Assembly (NCBI GenBank): GCA_905331475.1
Contig: CAJNYU010002344.1
Coordinates: forward strand, 124,001-188,000
DNA length: 64,000 nt
Origin: Rotaria socialis
Lineage: Eukaryota; Rotifera; Eurotatoria; Philodinida; Philodinidae
Direction of reading: 5' to 3'
Shown: piece after piece, positions 36,901 through 48,858 of the stretch
How the letters are laid out: each line of letters starts with the position of its first letter
Numbering within the stretch: the first letter of the stretch is position 1
Position numbers and translations under genes: made by a program
The notes under the pieces: generated by a model
Database searches by the model: none
Told to the model about the DNA's origin: nothing
Seen by the model: only the letters and a program-made list of their open reading frames with translations

Positions 36901-39900
36901 GTACCCTATTTAACATGGATCAAGCAGAAAATGTTGACCACCTATTAGGATCTTCATCGTTGCGTTTTTTATCTGCATATAAATAAAATAACTTACGAAA
37001 AAAAAAAACTTAATATATCGATTAGTTGTTGTTCTGGGAGTCGAGTTTTTTTTCTTTATTTTTTTGTTTTAGCAAGTCGATGTGAAACGTGAAGGCGAAT
37101 GGCAACGTATTAACTCAGAAGATCTCGTTCGTGGCGATATTATACATGTACGTGGTGGTGATCGCGTACCAGCCGATATTCGCATTGTACATACGTCAGG
37201 TCTTCAGGTCGATAATTCAATTCTAACAAAAGATACAGATCCTGTACCGAAATCAGCCGATTATACAAATACAAATCCATTGGAAACCAATAATTTATTA
37301 TTGTGTGGAACAAGTGTATGTTTGAATTGATGTGTTTTTGCTTTGAAGTAAAACAATTAGAAATGATGATGATTGCTTTTCAGGTTACTCATGGATCAGC
37401 TATTGGTATTGTTGTTAAGACTGCTGATCATACATTATTGGGTAAAATGTCAAATACAACGGAAAGTAAGTTATGATAAATATCTATTTATTTTTCGCGT
37501 TGTTAATAAATCGTAAATATTTTAGGTTTGGATCCTAAACGAACAATTTATTCACGTACTATTCGTTCGTTGTTTCTTTTTCTTACGGTGCTCGGTCTTG
37601 TTCTTGGTGTTATTTTCTTTATTATACTTTATTCAACCGGTTACTATTGGCTGTATGCTATACAAATCATGATATCAGTTTATATTGCTTGCATTCCAGA
37701 AATTCTACCAGCTATAATTCATGTAATGAGAAAAAAGTCAAGTGTAGTTTTAAAAGATTCTCTTTATTTTGATGTTTTAGTTATGTTTAACGCGTACAGC
37801 AGAACGAATGGCAACCAGAAATTGTCTTGTAAAAGTTATTGATGCATTGTATGATTTGGCTTGTACAACAATATTATTTGTTGATAAATCTGTTTTAACA
37901 ACGAATAATATGTTAGCTAGTCAAATATGGATACCATCAAATCAAGAACGAATTATAACAGCTGCTCCATCGGATGATCTAACAAGTAAAATTTTTTTTT
38001 TTCAACTGACAACTCATTCAGAAGGAATTATTCTCTAGAGCGTTTCAATAGATTCCAGTGTCTGATAAGCTCTAATATAAACCTAATTAAATATATATAT
38101 GTATGTATAGAATACACATCGATTTTAAAGTTAATTGTATCGAGTTTACAACGTTCGTCCTTGCCAATGATCTTATTAGTGCAAAGCAAAAGTTTCTAAT
38201 GAGACCTTGAGAACAATCGAAAACTTGATCCTTTGTACAAATGACTATTATTGATTATCAATAAGATAGAAATTGTGACAATTCTTTCAAATATTTGTAT
38301 ACATGTGACTAGCCTTGGAGTTCATACTATTTTGATCCCCGCGCGGAATTATGTTGTTTCTCCTAAATACGAAAAATATTTGATATTTTGTTTATGAACA
38401 ATCAAAAAGTATTGACGAGTTCAACTGTGCCCCTACCTGCTAAACAGTTATTCACACATATTCTTGAAATTTAACGCTGTGAAGTCTAACTGTTTAAAAT
38501 TCATTTTTAGTTATTCAAGAATGTATGCAAATGTCCGGCTGGCAAACATTAATGCGTACAGCTATACTTTGTAGTCAAGCTGAATATTTTATTGATCAAC
38601 ATCAAGCAAATCGAAATGCACCACTAGCAGAATGGTTTGTTAATAATAAAGGCATCATTTTTTGGATTATTATTTTTGTTTTTTTTTAAATTAGGGATGG
38701 TGATGCACGTGAAATAGCCATAATAAAATATGCTGAATATGCTGAATTAGATATAGCAGCTATACGTCAATTGTATCCTCGACGTGATATTCGTCGTTTT
38801 ACACCAGAAATAAAACGAGTGGTTCGTATTTTAGCAGAAAAAAAATTGGATTTTACTTTTTGTTTTTCTCATTAAGGAATCGTATCATCACAATAATGAA
38901 CCGAATATGGAAGGAATGCATCTTGATTGTATGATGGGTGCACCTGAACGTATATTTCATCGATGCTCAACTGTTCTATTGAATGATGAAGAAATACCAA
39001 ACGATGGCGATATTGTTTTAGAACGAATGTTCAATGAAACACTTATTCAAATGGCTTCACTTGGTGAAACTGTTCTTGGTAAATAAAATAGATTTTTCGT
39101 GGGCGGAGAGATGAAGAGCATTATTAAATTTAAGGTTTTGCTGATCGACAATATCATCGTGATGAAGGTCCACAAGAAAATTGGCGTTTTCTCGGTCTTA
39201 TGTCATTTAGTGATCCGATTCGAGAAAATGCTCCAACAGCCATTGAAAAATGTCGACTGGCTGGTGTTAAGGTAAATTATTCTTACACGTGAAAATATCG
39301 ACAAGTTTTTATTTTAATAGGTTATTTTAATTTCTGGCGATCATCCAGTTACTGTGTGTGCACTTGCTAAACGTTTAACTATATTTTCGCCAGAATCGGA
39401 AACAGTTGAAGACGTAGCGATTAAACTTAATATACCAGTTGAACGTGTTGAACCGCGGTATGTTGCTTTTGAAAGAGTTTACTCTATTTATTTGTAAAAC
39501 TTTATTTTAGACAAGCAACAGCTATCATTATTCATGGGCGTGATTTGAACAGTGTATCTCAAATTGATTTAGCTGATACAATAATAAATGCACCCGAAGT
39601 TGCTTTTGCTCGAACAACACTTCGACAAAAACAAAAAATTGTTGAATGTGCTCAATTAGGTAAAGCTGTTGTGGCATGTTTTTGTCAATCATCGGACGAT
39701 CGTGGTGCAATTAGAAAGGCTGATGTTAGTGTGGCTATGCTTAATGGTAGTAGTGAAACATCAAGACAAGAAGCCGATCTTGTGTTACTGGATAATGATT
39801 TAAATACACTTGTTGGCGCCATTGAAGAAGGTCGTTACCTATGGGAAAATATTAAAAAATGTTTAGCTTATTGTCTTGTTGTTAATGTGACACAACTCGC

Positions 39901-41081
39901 TCCGTTTATTTTGTTTATTGTATTTCAAATACCATTAGCACTGGGTCCAATAACATTGTTACTTATTGATTTAATAACACAATTATTACCAACTATTTCA
40001 CTTGCATATGAACGACCGGAATCGGACATAATGACACGAGGACCCATTGATAAATTTCGAGATTTACTGATCAATCGAAGGTAGAATAAACTTTTCATTT
40101 TATCCTAAATCGAAGAAATCATTTTTTTTTTGGAAACGATTTTATGAGCTAAGGTGAAAACTTATGCAATAAGTTTTTTTAATAGTCGTTTCTCTCAGTT
40201 AAAACAACCGATTTGGATGAGATATTCCTGTGCAATTATATTAAAAAGTCTGTAACGACTAAAAAGTCATCGTGACTCGTACTACTTTTACCGTTGCACA
40301 TGCCTATAGAAAATGGTGCTAATTTCCAGTGTTTCTCCTTTTGTGACCTTGGAAAAGAGAATTGCATTTTTTTTCTCATTTAGACTTTTGTCACTTTGTT
40401 GGGGTCAAATTGGCGTTATACAAATTACAGCAGGATTTTTTACATGGATTGTTGTTATGGCTGAAAATGGATTTTGGCCATCACGTTTAATCGGTATTCG
40501 AAGAGCTTGGGATGCAGCAGCAATCAATGATTTAGAAGATTCCTATGGACAAGAATGGGTAAGGAAAAATAAAACAAACACTATTTCTTTAAATAGTGTT
40601 TACGATTTTTCTTTTCTTATATAGACTTATCGGCAACGAAAAATACTTGAATATATGGGTTATGCAGCATTTCTAGCAGCTATTATTGTTGTACAAATAG
40701 CTAATCTACTTATTTGTAAAACTCGTCGTTTATCATTATTTCAGCAGGGTTTACGAACGTAAATTAATTATGATAAATGTTTTCTTAGTTCTACTTTGTT
40801 TTTCTTTACAGAAATATGTTTGTCAATTTTTGTTTAATATTTATGCCAGCTCTAGCTGTCCTATTGATTTATATACCAGGTCTAAATCGAGCAATTTTTC
40901 TTGAACGATTACAGTAAGTTATTCTTTTCTTTATTCAATTTTAATTTTCATACGATTTAGACCTCTGTGGTGGTTGTGTCCTGTTCCATTTGCCTTGATG
41001 ATTTTTGGTTATGATGAAATACGTAAATTTTTTATTAGAAAAAGTCCAGAAGGTTGGGTAGCTAAGGAGACATATCATTGA
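33964..41081 (+). CDS. Na+/K+-ATPase alpha-like protein with degenerate catalytic motifs (probable pseudoenzyme)
   Basis: Nineteen exons give 1035 aa, the normal P2C-ATPase length. Exon 1 contributes only the ATG (33964-33966), then 34039-34206, 34267-34326, 34650-34859, 34920-35033, 37073-37315 and onwards to the last exon 40961-41081. Homology is collinear throughout ([61 protein letters not shown]). The catalytic signatures are altered: TGES becomes TKDT (about 237), PEGL becomes PEIL, DKTGTLT becomes DKSVLTT (Asp about 394 kept), KGAPE becomes MGAPE (about 530), and GDGVNDSP becomes QSSDDRGA (about 728-735). In M6 the first ion-binding Asp remains and the second is Gln; the M5 NxPE Glu is Gln. 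Pumping is therefore unlikely, but open frames and splice sites are intact, suggesting a selected non-pump role. Intron 5 hosts a protease gene. Confidence 0.92.
35467..36948 (+). CDS. Secreted trypsin-like serine protease nested in an ATPase intron
   Basis: Two exons (35467-36719 and 36780-36948) give 473 aa. The signal peptide ([20 protein letters not shown]) is followed by a pro-region with six Cys ending in YCCP, loosely clip-like. Next come a Pro/Gln/His repeat of about 35 residues ([10 protein letters not shown] units, then PHPHPH) and a linker. The activation site is KIINGAE. The peptidase S1 domain has all triad residues: His in TAAHC, Asp in ENDIAII and Ser in GDSGGP. After the intron is removed the pocket reads DTCAGDSGGP, with Asp at the trypsin S1 position, implying Lys/Arg specificity. 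It lies in the same orientation within the 2-kb fifth intron of the ATPase-like gene, with its own ATG after an AACAAC-rich leader. It is probably an extracellular zymogen. Confidence 0.92.
   Translation: MILPMVFVYISIFSTSIINGQDAPCESKDSLSWTPWFNFHKPSVKGEYELHAAIRSRHPTIVCPEPRYVSAVNQAGIDMNRTLDMILLRSYDVFCLNNYDPKFHRKICDDYSVRYCCPLRLSPPQPQPQPHQQSQPQPQPHQQSQPHPHPHPHPQLSNQIRDVFLRNKTYPSTSIVDNQFRFVQPKCGRTTTSSNSFQMNGNNGFFMNLFNSMLSKIINGAESTPNGWPWLVSIGVRYRGPTGQWQNRTHICGGTLIEPSHVLTAAHCLEQKIDDRHVTFTSTNPNLESLFILRIGIHDIRSTRSEEVYGVKRIFVHERFISNTFENDIAIIRLDRPVTVTKYTSPICLPPNNVQPGAQVIVAGWGTISESSRVHSNVLRQANVNILPATNCRVYNDVHYDTSKQLCAAALDWSKDTWYVVGFFYGNRSGFFYTFISSAGDSGGPLMSQENGEWSISGITSYGYGCSKRGFPGVYVRTVPYLTWIKQKMLTTY
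36720..36779 (+). other. 60-nt stop-free intron in the protease active-site loop
   Basis: It begins gtatgt and ends ttctag. Its length is a multiple of three with no stop, so the genomic frame reads straight through. Splicing rebuilds the codon TG|T for the conserved Cys in DTCAGDSGGP. Retention would insert about 20 hydrophobic/Gly residues between the S1-pocket Asp and the catalytic Ser and would lose that Cys. Confidence 0.85.
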
Positions 41082-42349
41082 TTCGAAATGAATCTCAATT
41101 CTTCTTTTTTTCTTGTTCTGCACATTGTTTTGCCGTTTGTTTGTTTTTGTTTTTTTTACTCAATTGGCTTACTTCGTATGCATTCCAGCTATGGTTGTCT
41201 TTTGTTTTTCTTCGTGGAATGATTATGTATTCATTTGTATCCTCATAAATAAAGTGTTTTTCTTTTAAATTAGTAAAGTAAACATTGTTTAATAATTTCC
41301 AATTAAATATTATATGATTTTGAATGATTCACTTTTCGATACGAGTGATTCTAATTGTGCTTTTTTAATGTATGAATACATTTTAAGAGAATTTCATCTA
41401 ACAAATAAATTTAGTTAGAAAAATATGTTTTTCCAGCTTTTGAAAATTGTTTTACATTCACACGATTTACTAAAAGATTTCTTTCTTAAGAAAACAGTAC
41501 CATAATAGAAGAAGAAGAAGAAGAAAAAGGCTATTCTGTAAAAATAACCTTGTATTAATTATTCAATAATGACATCTATGATAAATCTTATATTTCTATG
41601 GCATGTCCAGTTGATCTATTTGGCCTCTATATTAATATTGTCTACTAGTCAACAAAAAAAAGTAGAAGACGTTTTCATCACATAACAAGTTTCCACGTCT
41701 AGCCAATTGCTTTCTTTTCAAAAAATAAAATTTCCTAAAGAAGTCTAAATCGATTACATTTTTACCTAGAAAAATGCCTGAAGATTTTTCTTTGCCTTAC
41801 CCTGGACGTGTAACACATAAATAAAAGTCATTTGTATGTGCAAAAGCAAGGCAAACTATAGTCGATTTGTTTTGAACATTTTCCAGATGGATATGTTGCT
41901 TTTCTTTAATTGATTTTTTGTCGGAGAAATGTCACGATGAAAGTGACTGATTTGGGTAACTATCTGCATGAACTTGAGTATGCTCTAACAAAAACCCGTG
42001 ATTAACTCGTGTCTGCTTCAATATTTGATATTGTTACGATAAAAAGAACCAGTATCGTACCATAAGAAACTTAGCAAATATCATGTCATACATTTGTTTT
42101 TTCAGTATGTAAAACTATAAATCTAGTTCTTATTAGATAGCAGCAAGTCTTCGACGGTATTAAATAGGATGTTTTTGACAAAATTGAATTTAATCGTACT
42201 CTATTTGTATAACCATTTTTTGACACAACGCTTTCAACACAAGTGCAAGTTGATTTTTAATTAAGCATATTAACACATGAACATATAAGAACAATCTGTT
42301 AATTACTTATTCTTTAAATGTCAAAGCAAAATATTTTTAATTCAAGAGG
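41082..42349. other. 3' flank of the ATPase-like gene and non-coding DNA
   Basis: A polyadenylation-type aataaa lies near 41249. The rest is AT-rich with a short GAA run (41509-41525). No gene recognised. Confidence 0.5.
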
Positions 42350-42528
42350 ATGTCTAATTTTGAAAATCAATTAGACGAGTATTATTCAATATCATGCGAG
42401 GACACAATCTTAAAAAGTGTACTCAACAATGATGCATTATATCTTCAATGGCATATTCAGGTAAAAATATAGTTATTTTGTACGGGATTTTATTTTTACT
42501 CTAGTCAAAAGCATACACGCATGAATAG
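42350..42528 (+). CDS. Possible small two-exon gene (44 aa)
   Basis: ATG at 42350 opens a 111-nt segment (MSNFENQLDEYYSISCEDTI...) ending at a gtaaaa donor after 42460. A 44-nt intron ends in ctctag, and the frame continues SKAYTHE to a TAG at 42526-42528. The intron size fits this genome. The peptide is acidic, non-repetitive and unrecognised. It could instead be chance. Confidence 0.3.
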
Positions 42529-43066
42529 TAGATCAAAAGTTATCATCATGTCAAACATATTATTATGTAATTAGAATATTTAATAGCAATATGATAGAGA
42601 TGGATTTGTCCGTAGGATTACTTTTTCTAGATTTATGTATTTTTAATAAGAACAAATCTTTTGTAAAAAGAAAAGTTTTAAGTGATAAATTATATAGATA
42701 AAAATTTAGAAAACGAATACTATTTAATGTTAACTTTTTAACAGTCAATCATAGTCGAATGTTATTTTTTGTTGTTTTAGTAATTTGTGGTATTTTTTCT
42801 TCTTTCTCTTCTTTAAATAGAACGGTGATATGACCTTGACAATGACAAGTGAAAGAGAAAACAAACGACGAACACGCGGATAATTGGAATCTCTGTTTTT
42901 TTGTTCTCTCGTTTTCTTTTTTTCGAGGTTCTTCCGTACATGACACACACAATAGTGTTCTTCTTTGTCTGTACGTCTGTCAGAATCGATGAGTCTAGAA
43001 AAAACAGAACACAAGAATAATGCCTTGATATCGAGGCATCAACCAGGATGACGATCATGACGAGGA

Positions 43067-43118
43067 GGATGATGATGATGATGATGATGATGGTGATGAT
43101 CATCATCATCATCATCAT
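43067..43118. repeat. (GAT)n-(ATC)n palindromic microsatellite
   Basis: About ten GAT units turn directly into about six ATC units at 43100/43101, so one strand can fold into a near-perfect hairpin of about 18 bp with almost no loop. Confidence 0.85.
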
Positions 43119-45575
43119 TTTTGCTGCTTACCATTGAAGGTCATTTTTCCTCATCTTTCTTTCTTTATTCTTCTTTTATGCTCTATTGCCGACAACAAAC
43201 GAACGATGAACACTCAAAATCATCGGAAATGATGACCAATTATAGTCGATCAGTTCTAATTCAAGGTTGTTTTTTTACGACAATGAATATCAACACTTAT
43301 TTCGTTTTCAAAACTATAGAAACTAAAATCGAAAAGAATTGAATTTAACTTTATAGTTTAATTCAATTAATATTTATAATTTGATTGATTGATTGATTGA
43401 ATAGATGATAGGTGTCATAGAGATGGCAATATGATAGAAAAACGAGAGTTTTCTACAATAGACGACTTTATGTGAGCAAACGAAATTGAAACGGCACACA
43501 ATACTTCCCTTTCCTATTCTGTTCTTTTGTAGTCTTGTGCGCATATGTGACGAGAGGAAAGAAAGATAAAAAAACAAGTGAGAAAACAGAAAATACTTTA
43601 TGAAATCCAGGGCTCTGTTTATATCGAGGGACAGCTTGTTGCTTGTGTATGTCTCTCGTTGAGTAGCGTACTCATGAGGCAAGATACAGAAGTGCATGAG
43701 AGAAAGAGAGAGAGAAAGAGAGCGCCAAAGGAAGAAGCAAGCAACAGCACCAGCAGTAACAGGAGCAGCAGCAAATAGCATAGAAAGAAAGAAGTGAATA
43801 GCAAGGAAGAGAGAAGCGAGCAAGCAATCGATATTGTGTGTGCATGTGTGCGCTTAGTACAGCAACAAGAAATAAAATACCATGGTGTTATCAAAACAGT
43901 TGAGACTCTGTCGCTCGAGTATAAACGCAAGAATGACAATGTTCTTTATGTTGACATTGTCATCACTATTGATATTTTTCAATCGTTCTATTGTTCACCA
44001 ATCCGTGACTCGATTAGTATCGTTGTTTCTATGTTATAAACAAAATAATGCACATACATATTATTACTATTTTCTATTGACACTATCATATTGCGGTAGG
44101 TTGTTTGCGCTTATATGTTTTTTTACATTTCAATCTCTGCTAAACATATTATTCTGATAATTATTAATCAATTTTTCATATAGAAAAATAAGTGGATTCG
44201 AAGGGCACGTATCATATTTCATCGTATATGAGTAAATCTTTCCCGTATCAAATTCTTAATAACGTCCATATTAGTAGACGAGACTCGGTAGTTAGACTTA
44301 ATCTAGTTTGCGCTTGTTTTTTCTAAATAACTTTATGTTACGATCGAGGTTAGTGTAATATGCACATTGTCCTCAGGTGATTTCACATCGGTTTTATTTT
44401 TCATCCTTATTTTTCGACAATGTGGACAGACAAGTTATCCGTCTGGAAATTGATGTAAATACTTACTATATCTATCCACATGCTCATCTTTTACTTTAGT
44501 AGGAATGCAATTTTTGGTTAGACTCCATTTTCTTTCTCATATTTTTAATGCGCCTATCTAATTAGTTGGTATCTCCTTTATTTTGCTGTTTTTAAAATAA
44601 TCCATAGATTAATCTATGCCATGGAACCTGATATCCTTGCTCTGTTTTTTCTTCTTCTAATTTTTAATAATATAAGTGTACCCTTTTTCTTGATGAGATC
44701 AGTTGATAATGATTGTTTTACTGACCTGATAGGATGTGAAAGTTAGAAACAAAATTTTTTTTATTCACTCGTTCTAATTATGAACAGAAACCGCGCGTAA
44801 ATGCAACGATGATTGTGACATAGGATGTATACTTATACTATTAAGATTCGTGTTTACACGCATGATTGTTTGCGCATCATGTATATGTTTAACATTTTCG
44901 CATGTGAGAATACACTGAAACGCTTACGTGAAAATTGCCTAATTTGAATTCTTAAGAAAAAAAAACTAAAATGCTCTAAAGAGGTGACGCATGCAAATGT
45001 TTGTTTTCTAGTTCTAAAGGATATGAATTTATATAATTTTACTATTTTTTTTACTTAGTTATTTAGTAGTATTTGAAGTAGTTTCAAATATGTAGGATAT
45101 AATTATTATCCGATCAGGTTTTGACAAACATACACATGCGTGTTAACAATTAGTAAAAAATTTGAGATTGAACCAGGTTTTTAAGATGAGCGTTGCATGT
45201 TTATAGAAAGAAGTAGAAATCTATTTTAACAAGGAATAAACAATGACATTTTGAAGAAAAAAATCTTCATTTTTCTACAAGTCAGTATTTAGATAAAAAT
45301 AGTAAAAGTTTGCATGTCAATATAAAATTGCTTCAATCGAAACTTCTTTTCTTTTCTTTTCATTTACATGTTGGATTTGACGAAATTCTAGTTCTCTCAT
45401 GAGTCAGTGCATTCAGATGAAGTTTCAACAGATCCATGCAGGTTAAGTGTTTCTTATAAATACATGGAAACGTATTGCATGCGAATAAACATAATGATAA
45501 TACTTGTGCACGTCCCGTATTCTATTTGAACTAGTGCAAAAGTTGTACCCACGTTTACTGATATTCTACATTTAT

Positions 45576-45599
45576 GAGAGAGAGAGAGAGAGAGAGAGA
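45576..45599. repeat. (GA)n microsatellite
   Basis: About 12 GA units in the gene-free stretch upstream of SHOC2. Confidence 0.85.
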
Positions 45600-48500
45600 A
45601 AGAAGTTGAAGAATATCTCAAATGATTCACTTAATTGCGTCTGAGGGAAAAGTTGAGTACATGAATAGTTTGTAAATGTAAAAGGACAATTGAGAGATAT
45701 TCTTGCGAGTACAAATAGAAGAGTCAGAGCTGAGCTCATCACAATCAACAAGGTTTGTAGTATTAAATATTATAACGATGGTTTAGGTAAATATTTCTTA
45801 GATATGTGCTGAAAAGGGCACGATCGGAGTTAGAAATTGATATTCTACTTTCAATAATGCTGGAGTTCGATTATTTTTCTATAATCTAATTCTCTAGCTT
45901 CAGATATTCGATAGGTACATATATAGTTTTAAGATTATTTGCCGTTTATGTTTATCATTCAGGTAGCAGCAGTAGTTATTTTTTATTTTTAGTAATAGTT
46001 TTCAGAGACAGAAAGACAAATAGCACCAGTCGATCGATTGAATCATACTATTTTTTAGCTCGGTTATATTTCTATTATAGATAGAAGTGGAAAGTTCATA
46101 TATTTTTTTATTAAAAATGTTCTTAAAGCCACTCTTGAAAAGAAAAACAGTATCGAGCTACGTTAAGTAATAAAAACATTTCATACTTCAGGCTAAGCCC
46201 GGCAGAAATTTCCAGTTCATTTCTTAGAATGAGCCCGAGCGAGAGGAAAAAAAAGCAAAATGTTCTTCTATCATACACCGGCCATAAATAATTTATACAC
46301 AGACAACCTATCCTGTACAAGCCTCTAGCAAATAGAGAGGTTTTTTAATTTTTTACATTTGACCGAATAGATAAGATTTTTTTTCAACCTTCAATGAGAT
46401 CTCCGGTCAATGAAGTATTTACTCATTAGCATTCCGAATACTTGAAGTTAGAAAAATTTTCTCGTATTGAATTTTATATTGCAGGTTTTTACAGTACTTT
46501 CAACGCTGAAAAACAGAAAGATCTGATTTTAATTAATGCCTAGCTAATCTCAGATACAAAAACTAATGAAATTAATTTAGCATTTTTTCTTCTCTGAGGA
46601 CGGAAATGAAAACTTTGTGCAAAAGATTTTTATTTTGAAAATTTTCTTGGTGCGGTCACATAGTATTTTTCTTTCTTGTGTTTTTCTACGTTTTAGAACA
46701 ATTTAGTGCTATAAAAACTTATGTACACCGGAAAAATTGTATCCTTAATTTCTGCAATACGAAGGCAACATAGAATCACTAAAGTATTTGTATTTGAAGA
46801 ATTTTCATAAGCGTAAGCTGCGTTTTTATTTTCATTGAAGTTTTGATGGAAAAACTTCCTGGAAAATAAATTTATTCCTATGATTTTTTGACATTGCACT
46901 GAAATGATACTTTTCAAAAAGTATAATTAGATCTTTTTCTTTTACTAACTAACTACATGACTCATTAAAACAAGCAGTACATTACCAAACGGTCATGTCG
47001 AATGAGACTAAATGTTGTTGACTTACTTCAATTATATTTTATTGATTGTTCTGCATGTTTCTTAGTCTCATCGTTCAAAATTTCGCTAAAAGTACAATTG
47101 TTCTCTTAAATAGTTCGATTCAATCATGATAATCAATTCCTAAAATTAGAAATTTTTACACTTTTCTAAAAATATTTTCCATAGATATTTTACTTATAGT
47201 ATCCGATCGAGGAATTCGTTTTGAATGGTGACTACACGAAGAAAAACAAAAGATTTTCTTAAGCATTAAATTAGTTTATCGGACAATAATTGTAGTTTGA
47301 CAGAAAAAATATTGACAATCGTAAAAAAGAAGAACTTCTATTTTGAATATCATTTCAGATTGAGTTTTTGTTCGATGACATTTTTTTTCTTCTTCACACT
47401 CGTGTTATATTGTTTTGCGTTGATAAAATACTATCAGCTTTGTTTAAATTTTTAGTTTAAAAATATTCCTTTTACATATGTTTCTACGGCATCGCACTTG
47501 TCGATCGTGATAGTATAATCTGTAATTGATTAAGCTTTTAAGACTAGAAAAATAGTTTACGCGTGAAGTATTTGCTCGTTATTAAATAAAGCTTCGATTT
47601 ACCATAAATAAATATTGATCGTTAGTTCTCAATTTAGAATCTTTAAATATGTCACATTTTATCGGAGATCTAGTACAAATCAAAAAAATTAATTAGAAAC
47701 ATTCGAATTCTAGTCTTTTCTCAAGTAAAATCTGTTGACTGTTCAGTATGAGAAAACATCGCCATCATAGTTCACTGACAAAAAAATGCCTAGAGCGTAT
47801 TAGCAAACTATGCAAAGGAACCGTCGTCGAAAACATTCAGTATTCTCCTAGAATGATATGTAATAATTAAAATGAAATCTGGTTTTCTCATTAAAAAATA
47901 GAAAATAAAATGGATCACTTTTATATCAGATCAATATTGCCTAAGTAATTTTGTTTATTGTCATCTGTCTATCTTTTTATTTTGACATTCATGTATATGC
48001 ACGTGTTGTTTTTTTGCGATTTTCCGTGTATTTTTTTGTTGCATGTCTTATTGATGATACTCGAATACGTTAAACATTGTGATGCGTGACGTAATGAGGA
48101 AGAAAAGAAGGAGAAGAGTTTTTCAAGATATTCCTTCTTCGTTTATGTTACTTGATGATTCTAGTGCATGTGAAAGAACGATGCTGTCATTGGAACGCAC
48201 TCATAGAAGGAAATGTTTTATGAAGGTGACGAGAGAAGTGTGTAATCAAATGACATAAATGCATGCATAGATTTCTAATGATTGAAGATTTTATTCGAAA
48301 AAATTCCATGAAAAACTGAATGATGGTTTATCAACAGCGGGATAGTTCTACGCGTAGCAGTAATGACTATCAAAAGTAGGTCTATATCATGTATGTATAT
48401 ATATATATATATATATGGGCGTTCGGGTGATTCCCATTTATCATTATTGTTATTTTTGTTATTCATAGACATACATATTCAGAATGGATGATATCGAATA

Positions 48501-48637
48501 ATCTAGTAACTTTGCATAGCATGTGTATTTCATTAATAGGATAGTAAAAGATGAAGAATTAATCACTTAAATAGAAAAATAATTGTTTTTAATTTTATTC
48601 CACTTTTTTTTACGACTGTTATATATATGCCTAACTG

Positions 48638-48787
48638 ATGGGAAATGGTTTATACGACATTATGAGTAATCCGTCGATTCGTTGTCTCATTGATGACGGT
48701 GGATTGATTCATAGATTAATACTTTTAAAAGCTCGACGCTATATTCATGGAGATAGAACACTTGATAGATTAATAAAACCTTTATAG
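48638..48787 (+). CDS. Possible short ORF / uORF just upstream of SHOC2
   Basis: An open 49-codon frame (starting MGNGLYDIMSNPSIRCLIDD) ends 71 nt before the SHOC2 start codon. Codon composition is coding-like, but there is no known domain. It could be a uORF in the SHOC2 leader, a remnant exon, or chance. Confidence 0.25.
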   Translation: MGNGLYDIMSNPSIRCLIDDGGLIHRLILLKARRYIHGDRTLDRLIKPL

Positions 48788-48858
48788 AACTTGCTATATT
48801 GCTTGTTTATGATCAAAACAAAACAAATTTTTTTTATTGATTCAGTTCTAGATTGATT

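Larger units (their letters stand above)
42529..48637. other. Long non-coding region
   Basis: About 6 kb without a recognisable gene. It contains a GAT/ATC hairpin (43067-43118), purine and GA runs (43690-43800, 45576-45599) and a TA run (48395-48416). Open frames at 43374-44157 are hydrophobic or low-complexity and overlap simple sequence on both strands. Regulatory or repeat content cannot be judged by eye. Confidence 0.45.

Noticed and set aside
43374-44157. Hydrophobic open frames on both strands (100-149 aa)
   Set aside because: Frames overlap each other on opposite strands across GA/CT-rich and AGC-rich low-complexity DNA; no domain or splice structure.
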